A stretch of DNA of 64,000 bases. It comes from an uncultured delta proteobacterium (GTDB lineage: Bacteria > Bdellovibrionota_C > UBA2361 > OMII01). How positions within the stretch are numbered: the first letter of the stretch is position 1; every line of letters begins with the position of its first letter. Positions 26,615 through 35,231 of this stretch are shown here, piece by piece. The DNA is taken from the NCBI GenBank assembly GCA_903904735.1, contig CAIVDM010000026.1:1-64000 (forward strand), read 5' to 3'. The notes below the pieces were generated by a model, which saw nothing but the letters and a program-made list of their open reading frames with translations, was not told where the DNA came from and searched no databases. The position numbers and the translations under genes are program-made.

Positions 26615-27574
26615 TCACCGCATTCCGCGGAACAGAAGCGTGTTAAAGCGCATGAAGGTTACCTGACCCTGTGTGAACTCGGTGCGACAGCTATCGCCTG
26701 TATACGTCATGTGATTGTGAATCGGGTCAGTTCCTAATGTCTCGGGGCATGAGTCTCTTCCCACAGGGCAGTAGTTACCGGGAGTAGGGGGCTTCTCGCG
26801 AGGGGTGTCGGAAACGAGATCCGTGAAAGCGCCATCACACGCGCCCGTGAAAGTGTGGAGCAAGCCAAGCCAGTGACCAGTTTCATGCACGAGTACATGA
26901 CCGCTATTAAAGTTCGCCAGATCGCTTCCCGGCACCGCTCGATAATTGAGCACAATTCCATCAATCTCAGGTTGGAGCTGGTAGACAAAGGGAAATGTGG
27001 AATATCCTAGGATAGTTCCTTTTTGCCCCTCTGGCGCGACGATGTCCGAGATGAATACGTTTAGCGTGGTCGCGTCGCCCACTCGCAATGCCTTTTTAAC
27101 ATCCGCTTCTTCAGGTGACCCTGGCGAAAGAGAGCGCCACTTCGCGTTGGACACCCGATTGATGCTCGCGAGCTGAAAGCGGTACGGGGTCTGAGTACCA
27201 CCTGTTTCACCAGCGTAGGCTCGATTCAGCACGTCGATCTGCTCTACGAGAGCATCATCTGGCACCGGACCGTTCTCGGTTGACGAGTCTCCTTGAATAA
27301 CATGAAAGCGAACGGGAATAGTGAAGACGTTCGCGGGACTCGAGGCGGCTTTATTCACCGCCATCTTGTTGTAGTCGGAGAAGAGAGTGCCTAGCTGGCT
27401 GGAGGAATCGCGATTAAGGTCGCGAGTGTCGCAAAAAAATAAATTGCTCGTGCTGGATGATCCACCACGATTGGGGGGCGTTTGTTGTGAGGTTGATTGC
27501 TGCTCTTCCTCCTTCACGCATCCGAGAAGAGTGATTGCCACTACGAGTATAAAAGAGGCAGAGGTTTTGGTCAT
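26615..27574 (-). CDS. M43 (pappalysin-like) zinc metalloprotease lipoprotein
   Basis: 319 residues. The lipobox LLGC gives Cys19, followed by a Gln/Ser/Thr-rich linker. The extended zinc motif is HETGHWLGLLH (His230, Glu231, His234, His240), and the Met-turn is HNHMTYTGDSC near 290. VRFHVI and FNLASINRV-like strands (FQLASINRV) match the M43B family. It is probably exposed on the cell surface or in the periplasm, cleaving proteins. Transcribed alone toward the tRNA-Ala 3' end. Confidence in the family is high; the substrate is unknown. Confidence 0.9.
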   Translation of the reverse strand: MTKTSASFILVVAITLLGCVKEEEQQSTSQQTPPNRGGSSSTSNLFFCDTRDLNRDSSSQLGTLFSDYNKMAVNKAASSPANVFTIPVRFHVIQGDSSTENGPVPDDALVEQIDVLNRAYAGETGGTQTPYRFQLASINRVSNAKWRSLSPGSPEEADVKKALRVGDATTLNVFISDIVAPEGQKGTILGYSTFPFVYQLQPEIDGIVLNYRAVPGSDLANFNSGHVLVHETGHWLGLLHTFTGACDGAFTDLVSDTPREKPPTPGNYCPVGRDSCPETLGTDPIHNHMTYTGDSCRTEFTQGQVTFMRFNTLLFRGMR

Positions 27575-27779
27575 ACAATACGCCGATAGTACGTGTACTG
27601 AGGGTATTGCGACTTCTCGGCAGAGTGTGATGTTAGAATCTCAATTATCAACTCAACTAGTGCTGCCGTCTCCAGTACGGCGGTGGGCTTGTGAAACGGC
27701 TCGTTTCATATGAAGGGTGCTATGGCAGTATCTTTCCGATGCGACTTGTTAGCTACAGATCCAAACAGGAGGAGGGCTA

Positions 27780-29639
27780 TTAGCGCGTCTGGGAGATCGC
27801 TTGCTCGTGTCGCTTTAGCGCCTGAACGTCCACCACGATAGCCCGGTCGTCCATGTACGGCACAACGAGGCTTCGGGTGTCTCCTGAGAGGGACACAAGT
27901 TTTCGCCCCAGGTAGTCCTCAGGATGGTGGCCCGCTAGTTCCCGCACCAGGTAGTTGAAAGGAGCGTAGTATTTCGCTTTCTTTAGTCGATTGCCCGATA
28001 GGCTCGCTCTGTCGAGAATAAAGTAGGAGATATTTTCTCGCTCAACAAGGTCAAGCAGCTCACCGGTGTTCCTCGAGTAGTTCGCGCGCAATGAGATCTC
28101 CATGCGCCTCTTCGCCTCTTGCCAGTAGCCTGAGTAAAATGGATGCGCCGTCTCGGATGTGATGAATCCGTTTCTCTCCCCAAAGAGTTGAACAGGGTCG
28201 ATGAATATTGGCTCACCGGCCACGATCGCGTCCGGTGGGGTATTCGCTTTCACCCACTCAAACACCTTTCCTCGCTTGAGTCGGTGGTAATTGAAGTTCG
28301 CTGAGCCGTAGAGACCTGTGCCAGAGCCCGAATATATGAAGAGGCCGAGCGCGCCGAGTCCCGCGAGACCAACGAGAGATTTTCGATGCGATATACGCTC
28401 TAACGCGTGTGTGGGTTGATGGGGCTTTACAAAAACGCGCCATACAGCCGTCGAGAACGCCACAATGGAAAGGAGCGCGAACGGAAACTGTAAGTGTCGA
28501 TCCGGGACGAATAGCTTAAACGCGAAGACTCTAGACGCGACATAGACCGCCGCTGAAGCGAGTCCGTACGCCAGGAGCGCCGCGGGAAACGCCGTAACTC
28601 GTCGCGTCGCCCCAACAAGGGTGAGTGAGAGAGCGAGCCCGATGACGAGGGTGAGACCGTTACGCTTCCACACTCCGGGAGACTCGTAGAGTCGGGGGCT
28701 GTGAAAAGATTGGAGCGCGAACGATGACACCTCTTTAATTGCCGGCTTGAAGGGCACAAAGGGGAAGCGTCCACGTGGTTCTCTGGCTGAGAACTCAGGA
28801 CGTGAGAGAGCTTCTTGGTAGGTCGCCATGCTCCCAAACTCTCTAGGCTTCGCGACTGCCCAGGCCGTAATCGCGATAAATATCGGACCAAGTGCACAGA
28901 AATGAATAAAGGGTCTCACGGTTCTGGATCGGGTTGAAGGGAGAGCGAGCCCCCATAAGAGAAAGATGCCGTATGCCAGGCATACAGCCACCACAGATGG
29001 TGGATGAATGAGACAGCCGATAGCTATCAATCCCAAAACGCCCAGGTTATTGCCTCGAACGGCGAAAAAAAGAAACGCGGCGATGACGGGCGCCGCCCAG
29101 CCGCGAGGAAGTCCCGCGGTTATTCGTTGAATGATATGGCGGGTGTGAATCAGCCAGGCCACCGCGAACAAAGCCGGCGTGACGCTCCCCGTGAGATATC
29201 TGACCGCGCCGTACACGAAGCTAGCGGTGAGAGTTACCTGCAACAGCATTAGCCAGTGTCCCGTCATTACGGGGTCCTTTGAAAGAAGCGTAATGCCGTA
29301 CCCCAACCAATAGTGCAGCGGAGGGATGTAATTAAACATCATCCGACTCGCGAAGTCGTTCTCAAACGCGCCAGGTCTTATCGCTCGGATGAAGGGATAG
29401 GTTTGCTGTGTTGAGTCATCAGTAACCCAATCGTGATGAAACCAGTATTGAGCGATTCCGTGAGCGTTGGGCGAACTGCCCCAGAGAAAACAAACGAGGT
29501 AGAAGCCCAAGAGAGTAACTGAAACCGCGTCAGCGATGGTTAGGCGCCGAAGCCAGGAGAATGATCGCGATGGAACAGCGCTGTTAGCGGGTATACCGTT
29601 CGAGAGCGTTTCACTATTAGTGATGTTCGGGGATTTCAT
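27780..29639 (-). CDS. Polytopic membrane protein, GT-C-like, unknown function
   Basis: 619 residues with roughly ten hydrophobic segments between residues 35 and 440 and a soluble C-terminal part (FEWVKANTPPDAIVAGEPIF, then ISYFILDRASL). The first loop carries conserved-looking aromatic and acidic residues (HHDWVTDDSTQQTYPFIRAI), in the place where lipid-linked GT-C glycosyltransferases keep catalytic acids. C-terminal WVKANTPPDA occurs in many such membrane proteins. Donor and acceptor cannot be deduced. It ends the operon-like pair with ychF, whose stop lies 12 bases upstream of its start. Confidence 0.65.
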   Translation of the reverse strand: MKSPNITNSETLSNGIPANSAVPSRSFSWLRRLTIADAVSVTLLGFYLVCFLWGSSPNAHGIAQYWFHHDWVTDDSTQQTYPFIRAIRPGAFENDFASRMMFNYIPPLHYWLGYGITLLSKDPVMTGHWLMLLQVTLTASFVYGAVRYLTGSVTPALFAVAWLIHTRHIIQRITAGLPRGWAAPVIAAFLFFAVRGNNLGVLGLIAIGCLIHPPSVVAVCLAYGIFLLWGLALPSTRSRTVRPFIHFCALGPIFIAITAWAVAKPREFGSMATYQEALSRPEFSAREPRGRFPFVPFKPAIKEVSSFALQSFHSPRLYESPGVWKRNGLTLVIGLALSLTLVGATRRVTAFPAALLAYGLASAAVYVASRVFAFKLFVPDRHLQFPFALLSIVAFSTAVWRVFVKPHQPTHALERISHRKSLVGLAGLGALGLFIYSGSGTGLYGSANFNYHRLKRGKVFEWVKANTPPDAIVAGEPIFIDPVQLFGERNGFITSETAHPFYSGYWQEAKRRMEISLRANYSRNTGELLDLVERENISYFILDRASLSGNRLKKAKYYAPFNYLVRELAGHHPEDYLGRKLVSLSGDTRSLVVPYMDDRAIVVDVQALKRHEQAISQTR

Positions 29640-29651
29640 GACCCTCGGATG

Positions 29652-30776
29652 TCACACATTGAAGCGGAAGTGGACGATATCGCCGTCTTTCATGACGTAT
29701 TCTTTGCCTTCTGTGCGCATCTTGCCCGCTTCTTTCGCCTTCACTTCACCACCCGCCTCAACGTAGTCGGTGTACGCGATCACCTCGGCTCGTATAAAGC
29801 CTCGCTCGAAATCAGAGTGAATCTTTCCGGCGCACTGAGGGGCGCTGCTGCCCGCTTGCGCGGTCCACGCGTGACATTCTTTTGGTCCGACCGTGAAAAA
29901 GGTTATCAGGTTCAAGAGCTGGTATCCGGCGACTGTTAGGCGGTCGAGTCCCGAGGTGGTAACACCAAGCGACGCAAGGAACTCCTTTCGTTCCTCGGCG
30001 TTGAGCTCGGCGATTTCAGCCTCTACTTGTCCTGAAATAGCAACCATTGGAGCGTTGTGCTCTTTCGCGTACGCGGCAAGAGCGTCAACTGGAAGCCCTC
30101 CGCCAAGCTGAGGCTCTCGAGCAATCTCACTCTCAGGAACGTTCGCCACAAACAAAACGGGCTTCGACGTAAGCAGATTGCTCGCTATCTCGGCGTAGTC
30201 CTCTGGTGTCCCTGGTAGTTGCCCAGAGCTGCTGAGAGTGCGCGCCGGGTTACCCTTTCCGAGCCAGGATTCGAGCGCCTCGGTCAAGGCGAGTTTACCT
30301 TTCGCCGTCTTGTCCCCAGTCTTGGCGGCTTTCTCAATTTTGAATTTTAGTTTTTGTACCGCGTCGAGGTCTGAGAGGATTAACTCAGTATCAATGGTTT
30401 CGACGTCACGACGCGGGTTAACTGATCCATCAACGTGCACGATGTTCTCATCATCAAAGCACCGAACGACATGAGCTATGGCGTCGACGCTTCGAATGTG
30501 ACCGAGAAACTGGTTTCCGAGACCCTCGCCTTTCGACGCTCCTCGGATGAGTCCCGCGATATCAACGAATGTGATCTGTGTGGGAATGAGCTTGGCCGAT
30601 TTCGCTATTCCAGCGAGAACCTCCAGACGGGGGTCTGGAACAGGTACAGCACCCGTATTTGGCTCGATTGTGCAAAAAGGAAAGTTAGCGGCAGCCGCTT
30701 TCGCGGACGTGAGAGCGTTGAAGATCGTTGACTTGCCAACGTTAGGAAGACCGACGATGCCGCACGTGAAACCCAT
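29652..30776 (-). CDS. ychF: Redox-regulated ATPase YchF (OBG family)
   Basis: 374 residues. G1 is GLPNVGKSTIFNALTSA (8-24), the DxxG motif is in FVDIAGLIRGASKGEGLG, and the C-terminal TGS domain (LNLITFFTVGPKECHAWT) is complete. YchF binds ATP rather than GTP and associates with ribosomes. It is slightly longer than the usual 363 residues. The next gene on the strand begins 12 bases after its stop. Confidence 0.96.
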   Translation of the reverse strand: MGFTCGIVGLPNVGKSTIFNALTSAKAAAANFPFCTIEPNTGAVPVPDPRLEVLAGIAKSAKLIPTQITFVDIAGLIRGASKGEGLGNQFLGHIRSVDAIAHVVRCFDDENIVHVDGSVNPRRDVETIDTELILSDLDAVQKLKFKIEKAAKTGDKTAKGKLALTEALESWLGKGNPARTLSSSGQLPGTPEDYAEIASNLLTSKPVLFVANVPESEIAREPQLGGGLPVDALAAYAKEHNAPMVAISGQVEAEIAELNAEERKEFLASLGVTTSGLDRLTVAGYQLLNLITFFTVGPKECHAWTAQAGSSAPQCAGKIHSDFERGFIRAEVIAYTDYVEAGGEVKAKEAGKMRTEGKEYVMKDGDIVHFRFNV

Positions 30777-31153
30777 TGAATCCTCTTTAGTGTAAAAATC
30801 GAAGTGAAAGTGATTCCCGACGAACTTTTCGAAGCGTTAGAGGTAGCACGGCAGGGCGGGGATTTCAACCGCAGGAGGGTGTTTTCTGTAAATGATTTTA
30901 GTTGGTTAGCGCAATCCTGGCATAATAGTTTCTGAAATCTAATGTGCGGTGGGTCCTCTGGCGATAGTGTCTTGGAGCGGTAATGGGCGTCGTACCGTTG
31001 TTTGTGTGGTTGGTAGTACAAAGTTCTTTTGGATAGTGAGCTTTTTATCCGGTGCGTGAGGGCTCGGGCTCTGAGTATAACCACCCGAAGAGAAAAAGAA
31101 TATCGATTGACGTCACGGTTCGGCTAATTGAAGAGAGATAGAGGGAGTGGGGT
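30777..31153. other. Intergenic region between divergent ychF and S1 protease genes
   Basis: 377 bases that must hold two divergent promoters. A TTGACG occurs near 31106, about 50 bases before the protease start. Short frames in the region lack binding sites. No inverted repeat or RNA structure stands out. Confidence 0.35.
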
Positions 31154-31927
31154 ATGAGAACAAATTGTGTGATTATCGCGGGAGTCTGTTGTTTGCTGGC
31201 GAGCATCAATTTGCAAGGATGTGGCGGCGGATCGGACGACGGGGGAGATCCTTGTACCAGCCTCTTGATTGCTGGAGGAGAGCAGTGCGAAACCCGACCG
31301 ATCGAGGTCGCTGGAGTCGCGACCGAGTCGGGATATTGCACGGGTACCTTTATCTCAACGAGACATGTGCTGACCGCCGCACATTGTTTACCGCCGCGTG
31401 GTAATCGAATTGTCGTGGCGACGAAGGGCTTTTCGGCTGAGACCAAGACAGCGCGAGCGCATCCACAGTATTCCGCGAGTGGTATCTCTCCATTTGATGT
31501 GGCGATAATTACGCTCAATGAGGATGCGCCTATTTCTCCGGCGCCAATTGAGGTGTCAATTGACGTGAACAAGGGAGACAAAGTCGTTGCGTATGGCTAC
31601 GGTCTCGATGAGGAAGGCGACGATATCGTAGAGCGCGTTGAAAGTGGCGGAAAGCCGCTCAAGGCGACATTTCTGGATGTTAATGGGGTAAGCGACGAGA
31701 GTATTCAAACGATTAGTGATGGTAGTGGTGACACTTGCAGCGGTGATTCGGGAGGTCCGGTAGTTCGACAGGGCGCTAATGGCGAGTATGGAATAGTCGC
31801 GGTGGTACGCTCAGGACCAAACACCTGTGTGCCAGATATTGGCGTCGCCGGTGATAACACGAATTTACAAACGCGTTCGGTGCTCGATTTTATTCTTGGG
31901 ATAGTTCCAGGGGCTCGGCTTAATTAG
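31154..31927 (+). CDS. Trypsin-like (S1) serine protease, lipoprotein
   Basis: 257 residues. The signal ends at INLQGC (Cys23), followed by a Gly/Asp linker. The catalytic triad is visible: His77 in LTAAHC, Asp115 in FDVAIITL and Ser199 in CSGDSGGPV. Cys62/Cys78 and Cys195 are positioned for the usual disulfides. It probably acts in the periplasm or at the surface. The position before Ser199 that sets specificity (SGDTC) suggests an S1-like pocket with Asp193, compatible with trypsin-like cleavage. It is followed by a membrane glycosyltransferase-like gene 42 bp downstream. Confidence 0.92.
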   Translation: MRTNCVIIAGVCCLLASINLQGCGGGSDDGGDPCTSLLIAGGEQCETRPIEVAGVATESGYCTGTFISTRHVLTAAHCLPPRGNRIVVATKGFSAETKTARAHPQYSASGISPFDVAIITLNEDAPISPAPIEVSIDVNKGDKVVAYGYGLDEEGDDIVERVESGGKPLKATFLDVNGVSDESIQTISDGSGDTCSGDSGGPVVRQGANGEYGIVAVVRSGPNTCVPDIGVAGDNTNLQTRSVLDFILGIVPGARLN

Positions 31928-31969
31928 AACCTCGAGTAGATTAACTGACTGAGACCGGCCCTGACTTAC

Positions 31970-33184
31970 ATGATGCGAGGCGTCAACCACATTCGGGGGC
32001 CCATACTCGCCTTGGGGTATGTCTGCGTGTCGTATGCGCTTGTATTGTGTGGCGTGATGCGATTTCCACTTGGCGTGGCGGGTACCCATGACTTCTCGCA
32101 GTACTGGGGGGCATGGGACCTCCTCCGTCGAGGAATGAATCCGTATGACGGAGCGTTGATGCGCGCGGTTCAGGACGGGCTGGGGGCGGGAGGAGCTGAC
32201 ACCACATGGGCTCCTCCTTGGACCCCCATTCTTCTAGCCCCCGTACTATCGCTTCCTTTCGACCAGGCAGCGGCGCTGTGGTTTTTATATCAATTGGGTA
32301 TAGCTCTGTTTCTGGCGTACTTCATGCCACGAGCCATAAACAGACCAGATGTGCCGTTGTTGTTGAGCGGATTGCTTACGCTTTTTTTTCTCCCGGTGCT
32401 GGATAGTCTGTATTGGGGACAGCTTTCATTGCTGCTCACATTGAGTGCCGTAATGTTTTTGTACTTTGAGGGAAGGGGAAGGATCCTCGCGGCGGGAGTT
32501 TCTTTGGTGCCGCTGACGCTTAAGCCGCACCTAATGCTCTTTCTAATGCCGGCGGTGTTTCTGTGGTGGTGGCGGTTAACAGTCAAGGATCGATGGCGAT
32601 TTACGTTCGGGCTGATTGGCAGCCTGTCGGTCTTGTGCCTCATCGTTATGACTCTCGCGCCTCAAGCGCTACTGTGGTGGTTATCAGCCTTGCTGAACCC
32701 ACGCTCGGTAGTGGGCGCGGTGCCCACAGTAGCGTGGAAAACGGCGACGCTCAGCACATGGGTACGGATTATCTTGGCTGACGCGGTACGTGGCGTACCG
32801 ATATGGCCGATGATATGTCTGCCTTTAACGAGTTTAGGCGCGGTGACGTTTTTTTACGCTCGGTATCGGCCAATCATCAGATGGCGCACAACGTTTCCGA
32901 CGATAACATCAATCGCGCTTCTCACGGGCGCATACGGATGGTTATATGACCAATCGCTCATACTCGTCGGAATGATTGTCGCAGCGGGAGACGCATTGGC
33001 TTGCAAAGACCGGAAGATACGCTTCAGCGCGCTAGTGGTGGTAGGCGCGATAGAAGGGCTCGCTATCGCGCAGTCCCTTACTGGATATAACGAACAGCAC
33101 TACTTCGTTTGGATTCCAATAGCGGTGTTGTGTCTACTAGCGTTTCATCGAAAGCACTCGCGAGCGCTGGGCGATGATAAGTGA
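31970..33184 (+). CDS. GT87/DUF2029-type membrane mannosyltransferase-like protein
   Basis: 404 residues with about ten membrane segments. The family's first-loop motif DFSQYWGAWDLLRRGMNPYD carries the conserved acid, and GQLSLLLTLSAVMFLYFEGR with LVPLTLKPHL are the other two hallmarks. Known members use polyprenyl-phosphate-mannose to extend envelope glycolipids; here the donor is unproven. Two ATGs are adjacent at the start. Its 3' end faces the repeats of the CAU-anticodon tRNA. Confidence 0.85.
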   Translation: MMRGVNHIRGPILALGYVCVSYALVLCGVMRFPLGVAGTHDFSQYWGAWDLLRRGMNPYDGALMRAVQDGLGAGGADTTWAPPWTPILLAPVLSLPFDQAAALWFLYQLGIALFLAYFMPRAINRPDVPLLLSGLLTLFFLPVLDSLYWGQLSLLLTLSAVMFLYFEGRGRILAAGVSLVPLTLKPHLMLFLMPAVFLWWWRLTVKDRWRFTFGLIGSLSVLCLIVMTLAPQALLWWLSALLNPRSVVGAVPTVAWKTATLSTWVRIILADAVRGVPIWPMICLPLTSLGAVTFFYARYRPIIRWRTTFPTITSIALLTGAYGWLYDQSLILVGMIVAAGDALACKDRKIRFSALVVVGAIEGLAIAQSLTGYNEQHYFVWIPIAVLCLLAFHRKHSRALGDDK

Positions 33185-33188
33185 TTAT

Positions 33189-33576
33189 GTTAATCCGTTC
33201 CCGGGTTCAAGTGCAGATTCTTAAAGGCAAAGAATAACCCCACATGGATTCGAACCATGCATGTTTTGGACCGCGGAGCTTCCAGCTCCGCTAGGGGTCG
33301 CATGAATGATGAGACGAGTTTTTAAGCGGAGCTAGAAGCTCCGCGGTCCAGCAGGTGCCAACAGCATTGGCATCTTTTACTGATTGCTCCCTGGTTCAAG
33401 TTGAGATTTTGGAGGAAAAGGAATGGCCCCGCCTGGACTTGAACCAGGCGCGTTTTGTTCGCTCCAAGCTGCGGACGCCACGGCGTCCTTCGCGTCGCTC
33501 ACGAGAATACGCTCGCTAGCTCGCGTTTTGAGAGGATTGCTCCCTGGTTCAAGTTGAGATTTTGGAGGAAAAGGAA
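33189..33576 (-). repeat. CAU-tRNA 3'-end-derived repeats
   Basis: A 67-base block (33382-33448) is identical to 33535-33601, which contains the 3' part of the tRNA; the period is 153 bases. A third, diverged copy lies at about 33197-33262 (GTTCAAGT, then ACCCCACATGGATTCGAACCATG). Each copy has a T-arm sequence on the minus strand and, 37 bases away, a reversed copy of it, so TCCCTGGTTCAAGT and ACTTGAACCAGGGA form a 14-bp perfect inverted repeat at the tRNA. Between copies lie unrelated hairpin sequences, one a REPIN-like element (33267-33350), the other with GGACGCC/GGCGTCC. The layout parallels the tRNA-Asp array. Confidence 0.85.
33267..33350. repeat. REPIN-like element, copy 1
   Basis: Terminal inverted repeats of 26 bases (33267-33292 and 33325-33350) match at 25 of 26 positions around a 32-base spacer. 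Each arm is itself a hairpin: GCGGAGCT/AGCTCCGC with a 3-base loop (TCC left, AGA right). This is the two-palindrome layout of REPIN or small MITE elements. A second copy in the same orientation is at 35134-35219. It lies between the repeat copies of the CAU tRNA. No transposase is in the window. Confidence 0.85.
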
Positions 33577-33650
<74 letters not shown>

Positions 33651-33920
33651 TTACGGAAGAAACGTAGGGAATACTAACAGAACGCCACGCCCTTTCAACC
33701 TTTTCGATCTTCAGGCGCCACCCAACTGGTTACTCCATAGAGGCGGTATTGATACAATTCTATGTCTGTCGATGCAACCCTCTGTAAGGGGGGCAGAGCT
33801 GAGTTTTCCTCTTGGAAAGCAAACTTAACCCTAGAAAGGGAGATCTTGCATATACTTGAGTGATTGCGCAGTCTACCATCATCCTTCAGAGTGAAAATAC
33901 GTACATAACGCAAGGTTCTC

Positions 33921-34652
33921 ATGTCAGCTACACCAACGCCCCCCCCTCCTGTTCTGCACTTAATAATTGAAATCAGTAAGCTTGATGTGCAGATAGCGGG
34001 GCTTCAAGCTCAACTGAAAGGTATCGACAACGAGAGAGTCGCGAGAACGCAAGCGATTACCGCCCTCGAGCTGAAGCGCTCGGCCCGAGTGAAAGTCGCG
34101 ACCGAGAAGAAGTCCCTCAGTTCCCGTGAGGAGAAGGGGATTAAGGTTGAACGCGAACGTATCAACGATCGGCGTAGGGCTCTCGGAACTCTTAATAATT
34201 ACAAGCTCCAACAGGCGGCGGAAAAAGAGATCGATTACGTCTCGAAACAGATAGGGCAGCGTGAGGAGTTGCTGCTTGGGCTGCTTAGAGAGATAGATGC
34301 CTTAGACAAGGATATTCAGGAAGTGGAGAGCGCCATGAAGGGGCTCAAGGACGAGTTGGCGGCTTTCGAGCAGGCGTCTTCAGAGATGGTAACAGGCGTA
34401 CAAGCGCGCCTTCAGGAACTGCAGGCTGAACGAGCGAACCAGGCGCAGGCGGTTGGAAACAATCAGAGTTTAACGCTGTACGCGAGAATCGCGGCGAAGT
34501 TTCCCTCAAATCCGGTGGTGGATATTGTCAATCGAGAGAACTGCGCTGGATGTCACATGAAGCTTGGACCTCAGGTGGTAGTTCAGATCTCTCGCGGAGA
34601 TGTGGTAAAGTGTATTGGCTGCGGTCGGATCCTCAAGCTCCCCGCGGAGTAA
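33921..34652 (+). CDS. Coiled-coil protein with C-terminal C4 zinc ribbon (CT398-like)
   Basis: 243 residues. Residues 10-175 are almost all heptad-rich helix (antiparallel coiled coil), and the C-terminus holds the zinc ribbon CAGCHMKLG and CIGCGRIL (four Cys). The family includes Chlamydia CT398 and Helicobacter HP0958; the latter is linked to flagellar RpoN and mRNA handling, the former binds secretion and sigma-54 factors. Which role applies here is unknown. The RNase P RNA starts 10 bases after the stop, so both may share a transcript. Confidence 0.85.
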   Translation: MSATPTPPPPVLHLIIEISKLDVQIAGLQAQLKGIDNERVARTQAITALELKRSARVKVATEKKSLSSREEKGIKVERERINDRRRALGTLNNYKLQQAAEKEIDYVSKQIGQREELLLGLLREIDALDKDIQEVESAMKGLKDELAAFEQASSEMVTGVQARLQELQAERANQAQAVGNNQSLTLYARIAAKFPSNPVVDIVNRENCAGCHMKLGPQVVVQISRGDVVKCIGCGRILKLPAE

Positions 34653-34661
34653 ACCATCAAG

Positions 34662-35035
34662 CAGGAAGGAGTTGGGTGGACGTTCGCTTGGAGTAACATC
34701 CGAGAGGAAAGTCGGGACTTCAAAGAGTAAGTTGGCCGCTAACGGCGGCGTCGGGTGACCGACGGAAAGTGCCACAGAAAAGAAGACGACCTGCTCCGTT
34801 TACGGAGCCGGACAAGGTGAAACGGTGAGGTAAGAGCTCACCAGCACGGGGGTGACTCCGTGGCTTGGTAAACCCCAGCTGAAGCAAGACCGAATAGGAA
34901 GGCGCTCTATGGCAACATAGACGGTGTTACTCGCACCGGTCCTTCGGGTAGTGTCGCTAGAACCCGTTGGCAACGGCGGGTCCAGATGAATGATCGTCGA
35001 GAACAGAATCCCGCTTATAGCCCGACTCCTTCCTG
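34662..35035 (+). ncRNA. rnpB: RNase P RNA (type A)
   Basis: The ends pair as a long P1 helix: CAGGAAGGAGTTGGG (34662-34676) with CCCGACTCCTTCCTG (35021-35035). Conserved region I is GAGGAAAGTCGGGACTT (from 34704), and conserved region V is ACAGAATCCCGCTTATAG (from 35003). GGTGAAACGGTGAGGTAAGAG and GTAAACCCC of the specificity domain are also present. About 374 bases, a usual size. The RNA trims tRNA 5' leaders. No T-rich terminator follows; the REPIN-like hairpin at 35134 is the next strong structure. Confidence 0.96.
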
Positions 35036-35133
35036 GTTGGTGGTAGCTGAAGAGATGTAATGTGGGTCCCCATAAAGGTAGCGACAGCATACGTTTCTAA
35101 CATAGACGATGTCTGCTCTGAGAGGAGCCCACT

Positions 35134-35219
35134 GGGACCGCGGAGCTTCCAGCTCCGCTCAAAAGAATCGACCCATCAGTAATATTAGCCTTAAGCGGAG
35201 CTAGAAGCTCCGCGCTCCA
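35134..35219. repeat. REPIN-like element, copy 2
   Basis: Same orientation and structure as the copy at 33267: left arm GGGACCGCGGAGCTTCCAGC with its hairpin GCGGAGCT/AGCTCCGC, 34-base spacer unlike copy 1 apart from TTAA before the right arm, then the right arm (35194-35219) with the AGA loop. The outermost bases of the right arm differ (GCTCC for GGTCC). It sits between the convergent rnpB and aroC and may act as a two-way terminator. Confidence 0.85.
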
Positions 35220-35231
35220 AAGCAGTGCTCG

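Noticed and set aside
31045-31581. A 178-codon minus-strand frame opposite the S1 protease gene
   Set aside because: The plus-strand frame has the full catalytic triad and a signal peptide; the opposite frame is its shadow.
33189-33576. A CRISPR array at the repeats near the CAU tRNA
   Set aside because: There are only two exact copies and one diverged copy, the repeats are long and contain tRNA sequence, spacers differ in size, and there are no cas genes.
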